A stretch of 13,989 bases of DNA from Phaeocystidibacter sp965659725 (GTDB taxonomy: Bacteria > Bacteroidota > Bacteroidia > Flavobacteriales > Schleiferiaceae), in contig CBFHXG010000049.1 in NCBI GenBank assembly GCA_965659725.1, positions 1-13,989 of the forward strand, read 5' to 3'. Positions 7,298 through 13,989 of the stretch are shown here, piece after piece (position 1 is the first letter of the stretch; each line of letters starts with the position of its first letter). Under the pieces are notes generated by a model. The model was not told the DNA's origin. It made no database searches and saw only the letters and a program-made list of their open reading frames with translations. The position numbers and the translations under genes are program-made.

Positions 7298-8266
7298 TTA
7301 TTGTTTTACGGAGACCTCTGAAATTTTATGGAGAACCATCGAGGCGTCAAGTCTTTCCATGCATGCCCAATCGCCGCGATGACACGGTTTATTGCCAAAC
7401 ACAGAGCATGGTCGGCATGAAAGTTCCTCCACCGGCACTTGCACAACATTGGATATTGATTGTCCGAAGCCCAGGAATCCGGCATCGGGGTGTGTGGCTC
7501 CCCAGATCGACACAACAGGGAGGTGAGCAAGAGAGGCCATGTGCATATTGGCCGAATCCATGGATATCATCAGGGACAAACTCCTCATCGCCTCAATATC
7601 TAGCTTAAGGCCTTTAGCTGGGTTGACCTTCACGTGATCGAGACCGCTAGCTAGGGCTTGAAGTTTATCTGCTTCATGCGGACCACCAAAGAGCACAACA
7701 TTCTTTTCTTGCGCATTCAGCTCTTCGAGTAGTGTTAGTGCGTGCTTGATTGGCCATTCCTTTCCTCTGTGTTGGGCGAATGGCGCAAAACCGATAGGTC
7801 CATTTGGATCGCCCTTGAAGGAGGAAGTTGGAAGTTCCACCTTTAATCCGAGTTCACGGAACACATCGGCATAGCGCTCCGGCATGGAGCGAAGGGTTTT
7901 CCGATTCTTGTTCTCCTTTCTAGTGAGTGCTTTCTTACCCTCTCTCCCTTTGTCGAGTGTCGCCTTTCTTCCTTTGAGAAAAAGCTTGAGTATTCGGCTG
8001 CGAAGGACGGCATGGAGATCGGCGACAGCGTCGTATCCTTTGCATTCAGCCGCCAGCTTCCTCAGTCCAGGAAAGCCTTTATACTTATTGTCTACATCCG
8101 CCGGGATGACGTTCATTCGCGGGTGTTCGGGAAAGAGTTTAGCGGTAAAGGGGCGTGTTAGCACATCGATCTTGGCATCTGGATTCTGCTCTAGCACTTC
8201 TAGGATTACGGGGATGGTCATGGCCACGTCCCCAAGAGCCGAAAATCGGATGGCTAATATTCTCAC
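7298..8266 (-). CDS. Glycosyltransferase family 9 (heptosyltransferase-like) protein
   Basis: A 322-residue GT-B enzyme of the ADP-heptose:LPS heptosyltransferase family, expected to add a sugar to lipopolysaccharide core or another cell-surface glycan on the cytoplasmic face of the inner membrane. The N-terminal MRILAIRFSALGDVAMTIP carries the family glycine loop and Asp13. The C-terminal half has AQHRGKEWP (164-172), VVLFGGPHE (190-198) and the donor-site segment SMDSANMHMASL (235-246). Unlike classical heptosyltransferases it has a four-Cys cluster near the C-terminus (C284, C287, C295, C302; CRPCSVFGNKPCHRGDWAC), which I recall as common in Bacteroidota members. The start is GTG (8264-8266), overlapping the TGA of the DUF4254 gene as GTGA, so translation is coupled. 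Acceptor and sugar are unknown. Confidence 0.9.
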   Translation of the reverse strand: MRILAIRFSALGDVAMTIPVILEVLEQNPDAKIDVLTRPFTAKLFPEHPRMNVIPADVDNKYKGFPGLRKLAAECKGYDAVADLHAVLRSRILKLFLKGRKATLDKGREGKKALTRKENKNRKTLRSMPERYADVFRELGLKVELPTSSFKGDPNGPIGFAPFAQHRGKEWPIKHALTLLEELNAQEKNVVLFGGPHEADKLQALASGLDHVKVNPAKGLKLDIEAMRSLSLMISMDSANMHMASLAHLPVVSIWGATHPDAGFLGFGQSISNVVQVPVEELSCRPCSVFGNKPCHRGDWACMERLDASMVLHKISEVSVKQ

Positions 8267-8883
8267 TTGGATTGTTTGTACAACACAGGATTCAAAGAAG
8301 GGTCGTTGTACATCTTCATTTGATGATACACCTTCATGTATTTGCGACCTTCGGCGATATCTTCTAAAAGCTCCTCAATGGCCGTGGAAAGATCTACTTT
8401 CTGCTCTTCTAGAACGGCCAGCTTACCAGCTACTTTGGCGTGATGCTCTGGACTTACATTCTTTCTCTGCACCTCTTCTCTCATGTGGAAGATCTTGAGC
8501 GACAGGATGCTGTATCGATCGATGGCCCAAGCTGGACTTTCGGTATTGATCTTCGCATCATCTTTCACATCAACATCAGCGTACTTCTCACGGAACCATG
8601 TATCGATCTCTTCTACCATATCGGTGCGATCTTGGTTGGAGGCATCGATCCGGCGTTTGATCTTGAGTGCTTCTTCGGCATTGATATGAGGGTCACGGAT
8701 GATATCCTCGAGGTGCCATTGAACGGTATCGATCCAGTTCTTATGATAGAGCGTGTGTTCGATAGTGCCTTCTTCAAAGGGATTGTTCATGGGGTGATCA
8801 ACGTGATCATGCACGTGGTAATCATTGATACTACGTGTGAAAATATCCCAACATAGATCTGTAAATGAAGCGCTCATGGACAT
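8263..8883 (-). CDS. DUF4254 family protein
   Basis: A soluble, largely helical protein of 206 residues with no signal peptide. It matches my recollection of the Bacteroidota-wide DUF4254 family, with conserved-looking stretches such as LYHKNWIDTVQWHLEDIIRD, KRRIDASNQDRTD, NTESPAWAIDRYSIL and KYMKVYHQMKMYNDPSLNP. Function is unknown. The usual neighbour is a GT9 glycosyltransferase, as here (four-base GTGA overlap), which suggests a role in the same surface-glycan step. I place the start at the ATG at 8881-8883 (a second ATG follows at 8875). The frame could open at 8934, but that start falls inside a hairpin loop and upstream of a -7 promoter box, and the extra residues look unlike the family. 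The leader before the chosen ATG is A-rich, as expected for Bacteroidota. Confidence 0.85.
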   Translation of the reverse strand: MSMSASFTDLCWDIFTRSINDYHVHDHVDHPMNNPFEEGTIEHTLYHKNWIDTVQWHLEDIIRDPHINAEEALKIKRRIDASNQDRTDMVEEIDTWFREKYADVDVKDDAKINTESPAWAIDRYSILSLKIFHMREEVQRKNVSPEHHAKVAGKLAVLEEQKVDLSTAIEELLEDIAEGRKYMKVYHQMKMYNDPSLNPVLYKQSK

Positions 8884-8899
8884 GTTTTTGCGATTGGGG

Positions 8900-8907
8900 C
8901 AAAGATA
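8900..8907 (-). promoter_or_regulatory. Candidate Bacteroidota -7 promoter box for the DUF4254-GT9-YopX-YdbST operon
   Basis: The minus strand reads TATCTTTG, an exact TAnnTTTG match and identical to the box before the ABC gene, 16 nt upstream of the chosen ATG. No clear TTG lies 17-23 nt upstream of it. Its position between the hairpin after dsbD and the first gene of the next cluster fits an operon promoter. Confidence 0.4.
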
Positions 8908-8926
8908 GGAACTAAAGAATTGGTCC

Positions 8927-8945
8927 GCGACCATTTTAAGGTCGC
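8927..8945. terminator. Small hairpin downstream of dsbD, possible terminator
   Basis: GCGACC (8927-8932) and GGTCGC (8940-8945) form a perfect six-pair GC-rich stem around the loop ATTTTAA, 29 nt past the dsbD stop on the transcribed strand. There is only a weak T-rich tract after it, so termination efficiency is doubtful. Confidence 0.4.
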
Positions 8946-8973
8946 AGCTTTAAACTACCCGTGAATTGTTCCC

Positions 8974-11061
8974 TTATTGTCTCTTCTTGAATTCAGCCAC
9001 GCCCTCATCCAACCAGTCCTTGAACTTTTGGATATTCGGATCGTATGCAGCGCTTCCATTCAATGGAGTCAGATCATCGTGATCCAAGATCACATAGTAC
9101 GGCTGTGAGTTATTACCGAAGTTATCTGCTTGGAAATCACTCCACTTCTTACCCACTTCGTCGATGGTCTTCCCTGAAAATTCAGAAACGTAGATCTCAT
9201 CTTCAGGGAGGTCTTTGCGTTCATCCACATATAGTGAAACGACCACCACGTCTTCATTCAGACGCTGCATTACTCCGGCATCGGTCCAAACCTGCTCTTC
9301 CATCTTACGACAGTTTACACAACCCCAACCGGTGAAGTCGAGCATAAGTGGTTTGTTCACCTCCTTGGCGTACTCAAGTGCAGCATCGTAATCGTTGAAA
9401 CAGTTGATACCTGGAGGACAGTGAGCATCGGCATTCACAGCATCGGATGAGTGACCTGTTGCAGCTCCTCCACCGGCATACATTCCTCCTGGCGATTCGC
9501 TGTAGTGCTGTGGTGGAGGGAATCCGGCCAATAATTTCACAGGGGCTCCAAACACGCCAGGGAGTGTGTAAAATGCGAAGATCAGGAAGAACAAACCGGT
9601 GAGCATTCGTCCAACTCCGATTTTATCGATCGGACTATCGTGCGGCATACGAAATGCGCCAAATAAGTAAAGAGCCATGGCAATGGCGATAGCCACCCAG
9701 ATCGCCAAGAACAGCTCGCGTTCGAGGATATGCGCCTGCAGGACCAAATCGGCCGTACTTGCAAACTTCATAGCGAAACCAAGCTCCAAGAAGCCCAAAG
9801 TAACCTTTACTGTATTGAGCCATCCACCTGATTTTGGCAATGAATTCAGCCATCCAGGGAAGGCAGCGAAGAGCATGAATGGCAAGGCTAGAGCGAGAGA
9901 GAACCCGAACATGCCCATGATCGGACCGAGGACCTCTCCTTTGCTTGCGGCGTCTACTAACAAGGTACCGATGATCGGACCTGTGCAGCTGAAGCTTACC
10001 AAAGCGAGGGTAAATGCCATAAAGAACACGCCGATCAAACCACCTTTATTCGATGCGTTTTCAGCCTTATTTACCCAGCTAGATGGAAGTGTGATCTCAA
10101 AAGCACCAAAGAAGCTGATGGCGAAGATCACGAAGAGTAAGAAGAACGCTATGTTGAAGTATGGGTCGGTTGCCAAGGCGTTGAGTGCACTTGAACCAAA
10201 GGCCAATGTGATCACCATGCCGAGGAAAACGTAGATCACGATGATGGAAATTCCATAGATGATCGCTTTGCGGATCCCCTCGCTTCTTGTCTTGCTTTGT
10301 TTTGTAAAGAAGGATACGGTTAGTGGTATCATTGGGAAGATGCACGGCATGAACAGCGCAAGCAGTCCACCTCCGAAACCGGTCGCAAAAATGGCCCAAA
10401 TGGACATCGATGCTTCCTCTTCTTCAACTACGGTATCCGGAACCTCATCTTCATCTACCTCTTGCATTTCATCCGTGTCCGTCACATCTATGTCTGTGGT
10501 GACAACGGAATCACTCGACTGCTCATCAATTACGTCATTGCCATCAACTGGAATGGATTGTTCGATGGTTTGAGAAGACGAAGAAGTTGAAACTGGGGAA
10601 GATGTAGGTCTTACGTCAAATGAAAAACCCACATAAGAAGGAGGCAAACAACGCTCATCGTCGCACACCATGAAACTCAGTTCACCTTCTATCTTGGTTG
10701 TCTTTTTGGTCTTGAATCGTCTTGTAAATGTGGCTCCATCTTCATGAAAAACCAGATCCATCATGAAGCTATTGTCGTAGTGTGGCTCAGCGTATGGTTG
10801 CTGCATTTCTTCCACCCATTCGATATCCGAATTCTCGTCGAACACAAACTCGGTAGGAAGTGGACCACCTTCTTCTACGTCGAGGGCATAAATGTGCCAG
10901 CCTTCGTCGATGGCAGCGGTAAATTGAACTTCCGCCGTTCCATCATCGAGGTATTCCAACTCCCAACTCCACTCTACGGGCTCGAAGATCTGAGCCACCG
11001 AGGTGAAGGAAATTAGCAATGCAAAAACAGCGGTGAAAGTGTGTAGTGCGAGTTTCTTCAT
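8974..11061 (-). CDS. dsbD: Thiol:disulfide interchange protein DsbD (membrane electron transporter with fused thioredoxin domain)
   Basis: A 695-residue protein that passes electrons from cytoplasmic thioredoxin to periplasmic thiol proteins. It has a signal peptide at 1-23 (ends SVAQ) and a periplasmic N-terminal DsbD-alpha-like domain with the pair C133/C138 (CDDERCLPP). A Ser/Asp/Glu-rich linker covers about 150-218. The membrane domain spans about 220-510 with the redox pair C240 (MPCIFPMIP) and C359 (SCTGPIIGT). The C-terminal thioredoxin domain carries GWGCVNCRKME (C581/C584). The spacing of the membrane cysteines (119) is close to that of the Escherichia coli protein (122). An additional pair, C548/C554, lies between the last helix and the thioredoxin domain. 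The ATG at 11059-11061 overlaps the tilS stop (ATGA), so it is probably translated in coupling with tilS. Confidence 0.94.
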   Translation of the reverse strand: MKKLALHTFTAVFALLISFTSVAQIFEPVEWSWELEYLDDGTAEVQFTAAIDEGWHIYALDVEEGGPLPTEFVFDENSDIEWVEEMQQPYAEPHYDNSFMMDLVFHEDGATFTRRFKTKKTTKIEGELSFMVCDDERCLPPSYVGFSFDVRPTSSPVSTSSSSQTIEQSIPVDGNDVIDEQSSDSVVTTDIDVTDTDEMQEVDEDEVPDTVVEEEEASMSIWAIFATGFGGGLLALFMPCIFPMIPLTVSFFTKQSKTRSEGIRKAIIYGISIIVIYVFLGMVITLAFGSSALNALATDPYFNIAFFLLFVIFAISFFGAFEITLPSSWVNKAENASNKGGLIGVFFMAFTLALVSFSCTGPIIGTLLVDAASKGEVLGPIMGMFGFSLALALPFMLFAAFPGWLNSLPKSGGWLNTVKVTLGFLELGFAMKFASTADLVLQAHILERELFLAIWVAIAIAMALYLFGAFRMPHDSPIDKIGVGRMLTGLFFLIFAFYTLPGVFGAPVKLLAGFPPPQHYSESPGGMYAGGGAATGHSSDAVNADAHCPPGINCFNDYDAALEYAKEVNKPLMLDFTGWGCVNCRKMEEQVWTDAGVMQRLNEDVVVVSLYVDERKDLPEDEIYVSEFSGKTIDEVGKKWSDFQADNFGNNSQPYYVILDHDDLTPLNGSAAYDPNIQKFKDWLDEGVAEFKKRQ

Positions 11062-12380
11062 GTCTGATTTTCATTGAGCTCCGCAAGGTAAACCTTTTTC
11101 GTTTCTTCGTCCACCTTGAAGCGTTCATCCGGTCGGAAGCCTACCACCCAAACGATGGTCTCTCCAGAGCAAACGACAAAGACGTGATCTTTCTCGTGCA
11201 ATGGAACCTTCTCATCTGTTAAATAGTCGGATACCTTCTTCATTCCTTTCATTCCGAAAGGTTGGAAGCGATCTCCCTTTTTCCAAATTCGCAAGGTGAG
11301 TGGAAACTCTAGTTTATCGGCATCCACACAGAGCACGTTCCGTTCTGTTGGTATCGCGCCAAGGTCTTCGTACAGGAGTGTCTCCGTAATTAGGTTGATC
11401 GGTCGCTTTAACTCTTGTGATCCTCTGATCAATTTAAATACTCTATCCTCTACTTCTTGGGGCTTATGGACGATGAGATGCTCTCTATCAACTATCAATT
11501 CATATTCATCGTTCACAAATCTCTTTCCGGCCTGTCCACTTAGCGATTGCAAGATGCCTGCTTTGTCAAACTGACCATAGGGTGAGAGGATATAGTGAAG
11601 GAGGATCCCGGAGTGTGGGTTGTTGACTAGAGCCGATCTGTCGATCAACAACTGCTTTCCATCCCACCAAACGATATCTTCAACAGCCTCCGAGAGTTTC
11701 TCATCCAGGAAGTCGGTTGCCTCCTGAAGCAGCTGTATCGTGCGATGCGCTCCTTCAAGGCCGCGATCCCCTACCTCTTCCATGGCTGGAATAACGCGAT
11801 GTCGCACTCGATTACGGGCATAGCCCATAGTAGAATTCGATGCATCTTCACGCCAAGGAACGGAGTACTCCGTGGCATAGTCGTATAGTTCTTGTTTATC
11901 GAAATCGAGAAGTGGACGAAGAATATTATCACGTCGTTCACGAAGAGAGGTAAGACCTTGGATTCCCGAACCGCGGAGGTAATTGAGTATGGAGGTTTCC
12001 AGTTTATCCTGACGGTGATGAGCTGTGGCTACCCACTTGAGGTTCCACTCTTGGCCTAGGGCCTTGTAATCATCATAGCGTTGTGTTCGGGCGCGCATCT
12101 GAACGGATTTCCGTTTGCCGCTGCCTATCTTATAGCGCCCGGCGCGGAATTGCACTCCCATACCATGACACCATTTTTGAACGAGTTCTTCGTCTTTGTC
12201 GGCTTCCTCACCTCGAAGTCCGGAGTTCATATGGTATACACCCATTCGAAATCCCAATCGATACAATGCATCAACGAGGGTCATACTATCAACACCCCCG
12301 GAACATCCAACTAGGATGCCGTCTTCCCTCGAAACTTCATGCTTTTCTAGAAAGGCTTCAACCCTCTTCTCCAGTGTCAT
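11058..12380 (-). CDS. tilS: tRNA(Ile)-lysidine synthetase TilS
   Basis: An essential enzyme that uses ATP and lysine to convert C34 of the CAU anticodon of an isoleucine tRNA into lysidine, so that it reads AUA. With the ATG at 12378-12380 it has 440 residues. The PP-loop VGCSGGVDS is at 24-32. Downstream are HHRQDKLETSILNYLRGSGIQG (the metal/ATP motif HHxxDxxET), RPLLDFDK and the tRNA-binding REDASNSTMGYARNRVRH. The central TilS domain and the C-terminal domain follow (GDRFQPFGMKGMKKVSDYLTDEKVP). The frame extends upstream to a TTG at 12411-12413 that overlaps the pabB stop. I prefer the ATG because it gives the usual short N-terminus before the PP-loop. It overlaps dsbD by four bases. Confidence 0.95.
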   Translation of the reverse strand: MTLEKRVEAFLEKHEVSREDGILVGCSGGVDSMTLVDALYRLGFRMGVYHMNSGLRGEEADKDEELVQKWCHGMGVQFRAGRYKIGSGKRKSVQMRARTQRYDDYKALGQEWNLKWVATAHHRQDKLETSILNYLRGSGIQGLTSLRERRDNILRPLLDFDKQELYDYATEYSVPWREDASNSTMGYARNRVRHRVIPAMEEVGDRGLEGAHRTIQLLQEATDFLDEKLSEAVEDIVWWDGKQLLIDRSALVNNPHSGILLHYILSPYGQFDKAGILQSLSGQAGKRFVNDEYELIVDREHLIVHKPQEVEDRVFKLIRGSQELKRPINLITETLLYEDLGAIPTERNVLCVDADKLEFPLTLRIWKKGDRFQPFGMKGMKKVSDYLTDEKVPLHEKDHVFVVCSGETIVWVVGFRPDERFKVDEETKKVYLAELNENQT

Positions 12381-12384
12381 GTGG

Positions 12385-12413
12385 CAAAGGTAATCGATGC
12401 CAACACTTCTCAA
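12385..12413 (-). promoter_or_regulatory. Promoter-like sequence (TTG-N18-TACCTTTG) immediately before tilS
   Basis: On the minus strand, TTG (12413-12411) is followed after 18 bases by TACCTTTG (12392-12385). This fits the flavobacterial consensus TTG-N17-23-TAnnTTTG. The -7 box ends only 4 nt before the preferred tilS ATG, so a transcript started here would be essentially leaderless. It overlaps the 3' end of pabB. It may be chance, but it is the best two-box match I found in the window. Confidence 0.35.
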
Positions 12414-13690
12414 TCTTTTTGAAGAAGTACTTCTCTGATCGCGGCTAATTTAAGATCGCATTCCAGCCACTCCATTTCGGGGTGAGCTGCCGCTGTTAGT
12501 GCACTTCCAACCGATACAGATAAGTAGTTCTCTCCGGCATCGAATACTACGGTCCGTATCACAACATTGAAGTCAAAATCTCCATTTGGATCTAAATACC
12601 CCAAGGCACCACTATAGATACCTCGTTTACTCACCTCATTCTCTTCGATGAGTTGCATCGCCCTCACCTTGGGTGCGCCTGTCATTGACCCCATTGGAAA
12701 TGTAGCCTTGAGAATATCCCAGAGATCGAGGTCGTCACGAACAACGGCTTGAACGGTACTGATCATTTGGTGGACCGTCGGAAACGGGTACACTTTGAAA
12801 AGTTCGGGTACATGTACGCTAGATCTCTTTGCGATTCGGCTTAGGTCGTTTCTCACTAGATCAACGATCATCACATTCTCAGCCTGCTCTTTGATGTTGT
12901 TTCGCAAGGCACGTGCGATGTCCTTGTCCTCTTCTGGATCGGTGGAACGCTTGGCGGTCCCTTTGATCGGCTGACTAATGATCTGATCACCTTTCTTTTG
13001 GATGAATCGCTCTGGGCTCATACTCAGCACCCATTCATGTCCTGCTCGCCATAATGCGCTCATCGGGGGAGATGCTCTTTTGAGCAGTTTTTGATAAACC
13101 TGCACTGGGTGCATATCAATATCCTCGGCATAGAATTCTTGGCAGAAGTTCACCTCATAGATATCGCCACGTTGAATATGGCTCATCAACTTCTCAGCTC
13201 TTTCAATGTATCCTTCTCTTGATAATCGGGCGTTGAGTTCGATGGGAGGATGATCAAAAGGTTTAGCCGGGTCTTTGAACAGTTCTTCCCAAGTATCTCT
13301 GTCAAGATCACTGTCGGGATGAAGATGAAGGGTGATCGAATTGGCACTGGAAGTAACGACCCATTCCGCTAAGAACAGGCGGGCATCAGGCCATTCCAAT
13401 TTGGATGGATTCTTTGAATGCAGCAGTTCGAATTGATCTTTCAATTCGTAATTCAATCGGAACATCCACCAACCTGGGAATCGTCGTTGAAGATCTTGAA
13501 GTGAACTGAATGCGCTACCTGAACCTTCCCGCATGGCATTGCCAGCGACCAACCAATCGTATCGACTGTACCTATCATTCTGATAACCACAACTATCCAA
13601 CACAGTCAAGTGGTTGAAAGAAGATGCGCAGGAAAGGATCAGCTCCTTCCAGTCTTGGTCATTAGCTAGAGAAACCGCTCTGTAGGTCAT
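12410..13690 (-). CDS. pabB: Aminodeoxychorismate synthase component I (PabB; anthranilate synthase component I family)
   Basis: A 426-residue chorismate-utilising enzyme. It converts chorismate with ammonia or glutamine-derived nitrogen to 4-amino-4-deoxychorismate, the precursor of p-aminobenzoate and folate. Motifs are QPIKGT (240-245), with Lys243 as the PabB-type catalytic lysine that TrpE lacks. Others are ENVMIVDLVRNDLSRI (271-286), FPMGSMTGAPKVRAMQLIEE (331-350) and RGIYSGALGYLDPNG (356-370). Near the C-terminus SVGSALTAAAHPEMEWLECDLK replaces the more usual GGGIVxDSxPExExxE form, as I recall for Bacteroidota members. The PIKGT lysine favours PabB over TrpE. No PabA-type glutaminase or PabC gene is nearby. 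The ATG at 13688-13690 lies 30 nt after the upstream stop. The TGA overlaps the alternative TTG start of tilS. Confidence 0.9.
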   Translation of the reverse strand: MTYRAVSLANDQDWKELILSCASSFNHLTVLDSCGYQNDRYSRYDWLVAGNAMREGSGSAFSSLQDLQRRFPGWWMFRLNYELKDQFELLHSKNPSKLEWPDARLFLAEWVVTSSANSITLHLHPDSDLDRDTWEELFKDPAKPFDHPPIELNARLSREGYIERAEKLMSHIQRGDIYEVNFCQEFYAEDIDMHPVQVYQKLLKRASPPMSALWRAGHEWVLSMSPERFIQKKGDQIISQPIKGTAKRSTDPEEDKDIARALRNNIKEQAENVMIVDLVRNDLSRIAKRSSVHVPELFKVYPFPTVHQMISTVQAVVRDDLDLWDILKATFPMGSMTGAPKVRAMQLIEENEVSKRGIYSGALGYLDPNGDFDFNVVIRTVVFDAGENYLSVSVGSALTAAAHPEMEWLECDLKLAAIREVLLQKD

Positions 13691-13720
13691 GCGGCTAAAG
13701 TACGTATTGAGCAGATGTTT

Positions 13721-13989
13721 TTAAGGCAGGATGGTGAGGTATCCCGTTTCTTCTATCTGTTCGCCAAAGGTAGTTACACCTCGAACCACATAGGCATAAG
13801 GACCTGGTTGTTGAAGTCGGCCTTCGAAAGTACCATCCCACTCTCCATTGATGTCGTTGGAAGAAAAAACACGATCCCCCCAGCGATTGAATATATCGAT
13901 CTTAAAGTCTCTCACATTTTGGGTCTGCCAAGTAAACACATCGTTCAATCCATCGCCGTTGGGAGTGAAGGCGGAAGGGATGTACACCG
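13721..13989 (-). CDS. Partial secreted/surface protein ending in a type IX secretion (type B, gliding-motility-associated) C-terminal domain
   Basis: Only the last 88 residues are in the window, and the frame is open to the right edge. They begin VYIPSAFTPNGDGLNDVF and continue with IFNRWGDRVF, WDGTFEG, GPYAYVVRG and GYLTILP. This is the textbook pattern of the roughly 85-residue type B C-terminal sorting signal (CHU_C / gliding motility-associated C-terminal domain). It directs proteins through the Bacteroidota type IX secretion system to the cell surface or medium. The passenger part and its function are outside the window. The GTG at 13985-13987 is an internal Val codon, not a start. pabB follows after 30 nt, close enough for read-through, though the functions are unrelated. 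Confidence 0.92.
   Translation of the reverse strand, partial: VYIPSAFTPNGDGLNDVFTWQTQNVRDFKIDIFNRWGDRVFSSNDINGEWDGTFEGRLQQPGPYAYVVRGVTTFGEQIEETGYLTILP

Noticed and set aside
7884..8498. 204-codon open frame on the plus strand
   Set aside because: It is antisense across the GT9 and DUF4254 genes, both confidently identified. The translation is rich in Ser, Leu and Arg with no family resemblance.
8884..8934. N-terminal extension of the DUF4254 protein to an ATG at 8934
   Set aside because: That start falls in the loop of the hairpin after dsbD and upstream of a -7 box. The 17 added residues do not resemble the family N-terminus.
9677..10234. 185-codon open frame on the plus strand
   Set aside because: It is antisense to the DsbD membrane domain. 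Lys/Ala-rich shadow frames are expected opposite hydrophobic helices.
12381..12413. TTG start extending TilS by 11 residues
   Set aside because: The ATG at 12380 gives the usual distance to the PP-loop. The extension mostly reads pabB tail sequence in another frame.
1..13989. Prophage or mobile island suggested by the YopX domain and toxin remnant
   Set aside because: There is no integrase, transposase, terminal repeat, tRNA target or other phage gene. All other genes are ordinary chromosomal families in uniform orientation.
1..13989. CRISPR array, tRNA, rRNA or riboswitch
   Set aside because: No regularly spaced direct repeats, cloverleaf sequences or known riboswitch cores were found on reading both strands. 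Coding density leaves little room for them.

Overview
The window comes from a member of the Bacteroidota, most likely a flavobacterial or Cryomorphaceae-like marine lineage. This is inferred from the partial gene at the right edge, which encodes a type IX secretion (type B) C-terminal sorting domain. Supporting signs are Bacteroidota-type -7 boxes (TAnnTTTG) just ahead of several starts, A-rich rather than Shine-Dalgarno leaders, and families typical of that phylum (a DUF4254 plus GT9 pair, and a DsbD with a long N-terminal region and fused thioredoxin). All genes I can support lie on the minus strand, so the window reads from right to left.

Right block (13989 to 8974): the tail of a secreted or cell-surface protein, then pabB (aminodeoxychorismate synthase component I), tilS (tRNA-Ile lysidine synthetase) and dsbD (thiol:disulfide interchange protein). 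The last three are packed with touching or overlapping ends. They probably share a transcript, although tilS also has its own promoter-like sequence. A small hairpin follows dsbD.

Middle block (8883 to 4765): a DUF4254 protein and a family-9 glycosyltransferase overlap by GTGA. A YopX-domain protein comes next, then two bacterial-PH-domain membrane proteins of YdbS/YdbT type. The whole run is tightly spaced and looks like one envelope-related operon: a glycan transferase plus a membrane PH-domain complex. The YopX-like member is a domain better known from phages.

Left block (4678 to 1): a YifB/ComM AAA+ protein, a decayed HicA-type toxin fragment in a gap of about 400 bp, then an ABC exporter half-transporter followed 3 nt later by an HlyD-type adaptor that runs off the left edge. 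The ABC protein keeps the overall fold of its nucleotide-binding domain, but nearly every catalytic motif is altered (Walker A Lys to Arg, Walker B Asp-Glu to Gln-Asp, no LSGGQ, H-loop His to Asn).

Most of the window is ordinary chromosomal core. I see no CRISPR array, RNA gene, insertion sequence or complete defence system. The points most worth following are the motif-degenerate ABC/HlyD pair, the YopX-bPH2 neighbourhood and the toxin remnant.
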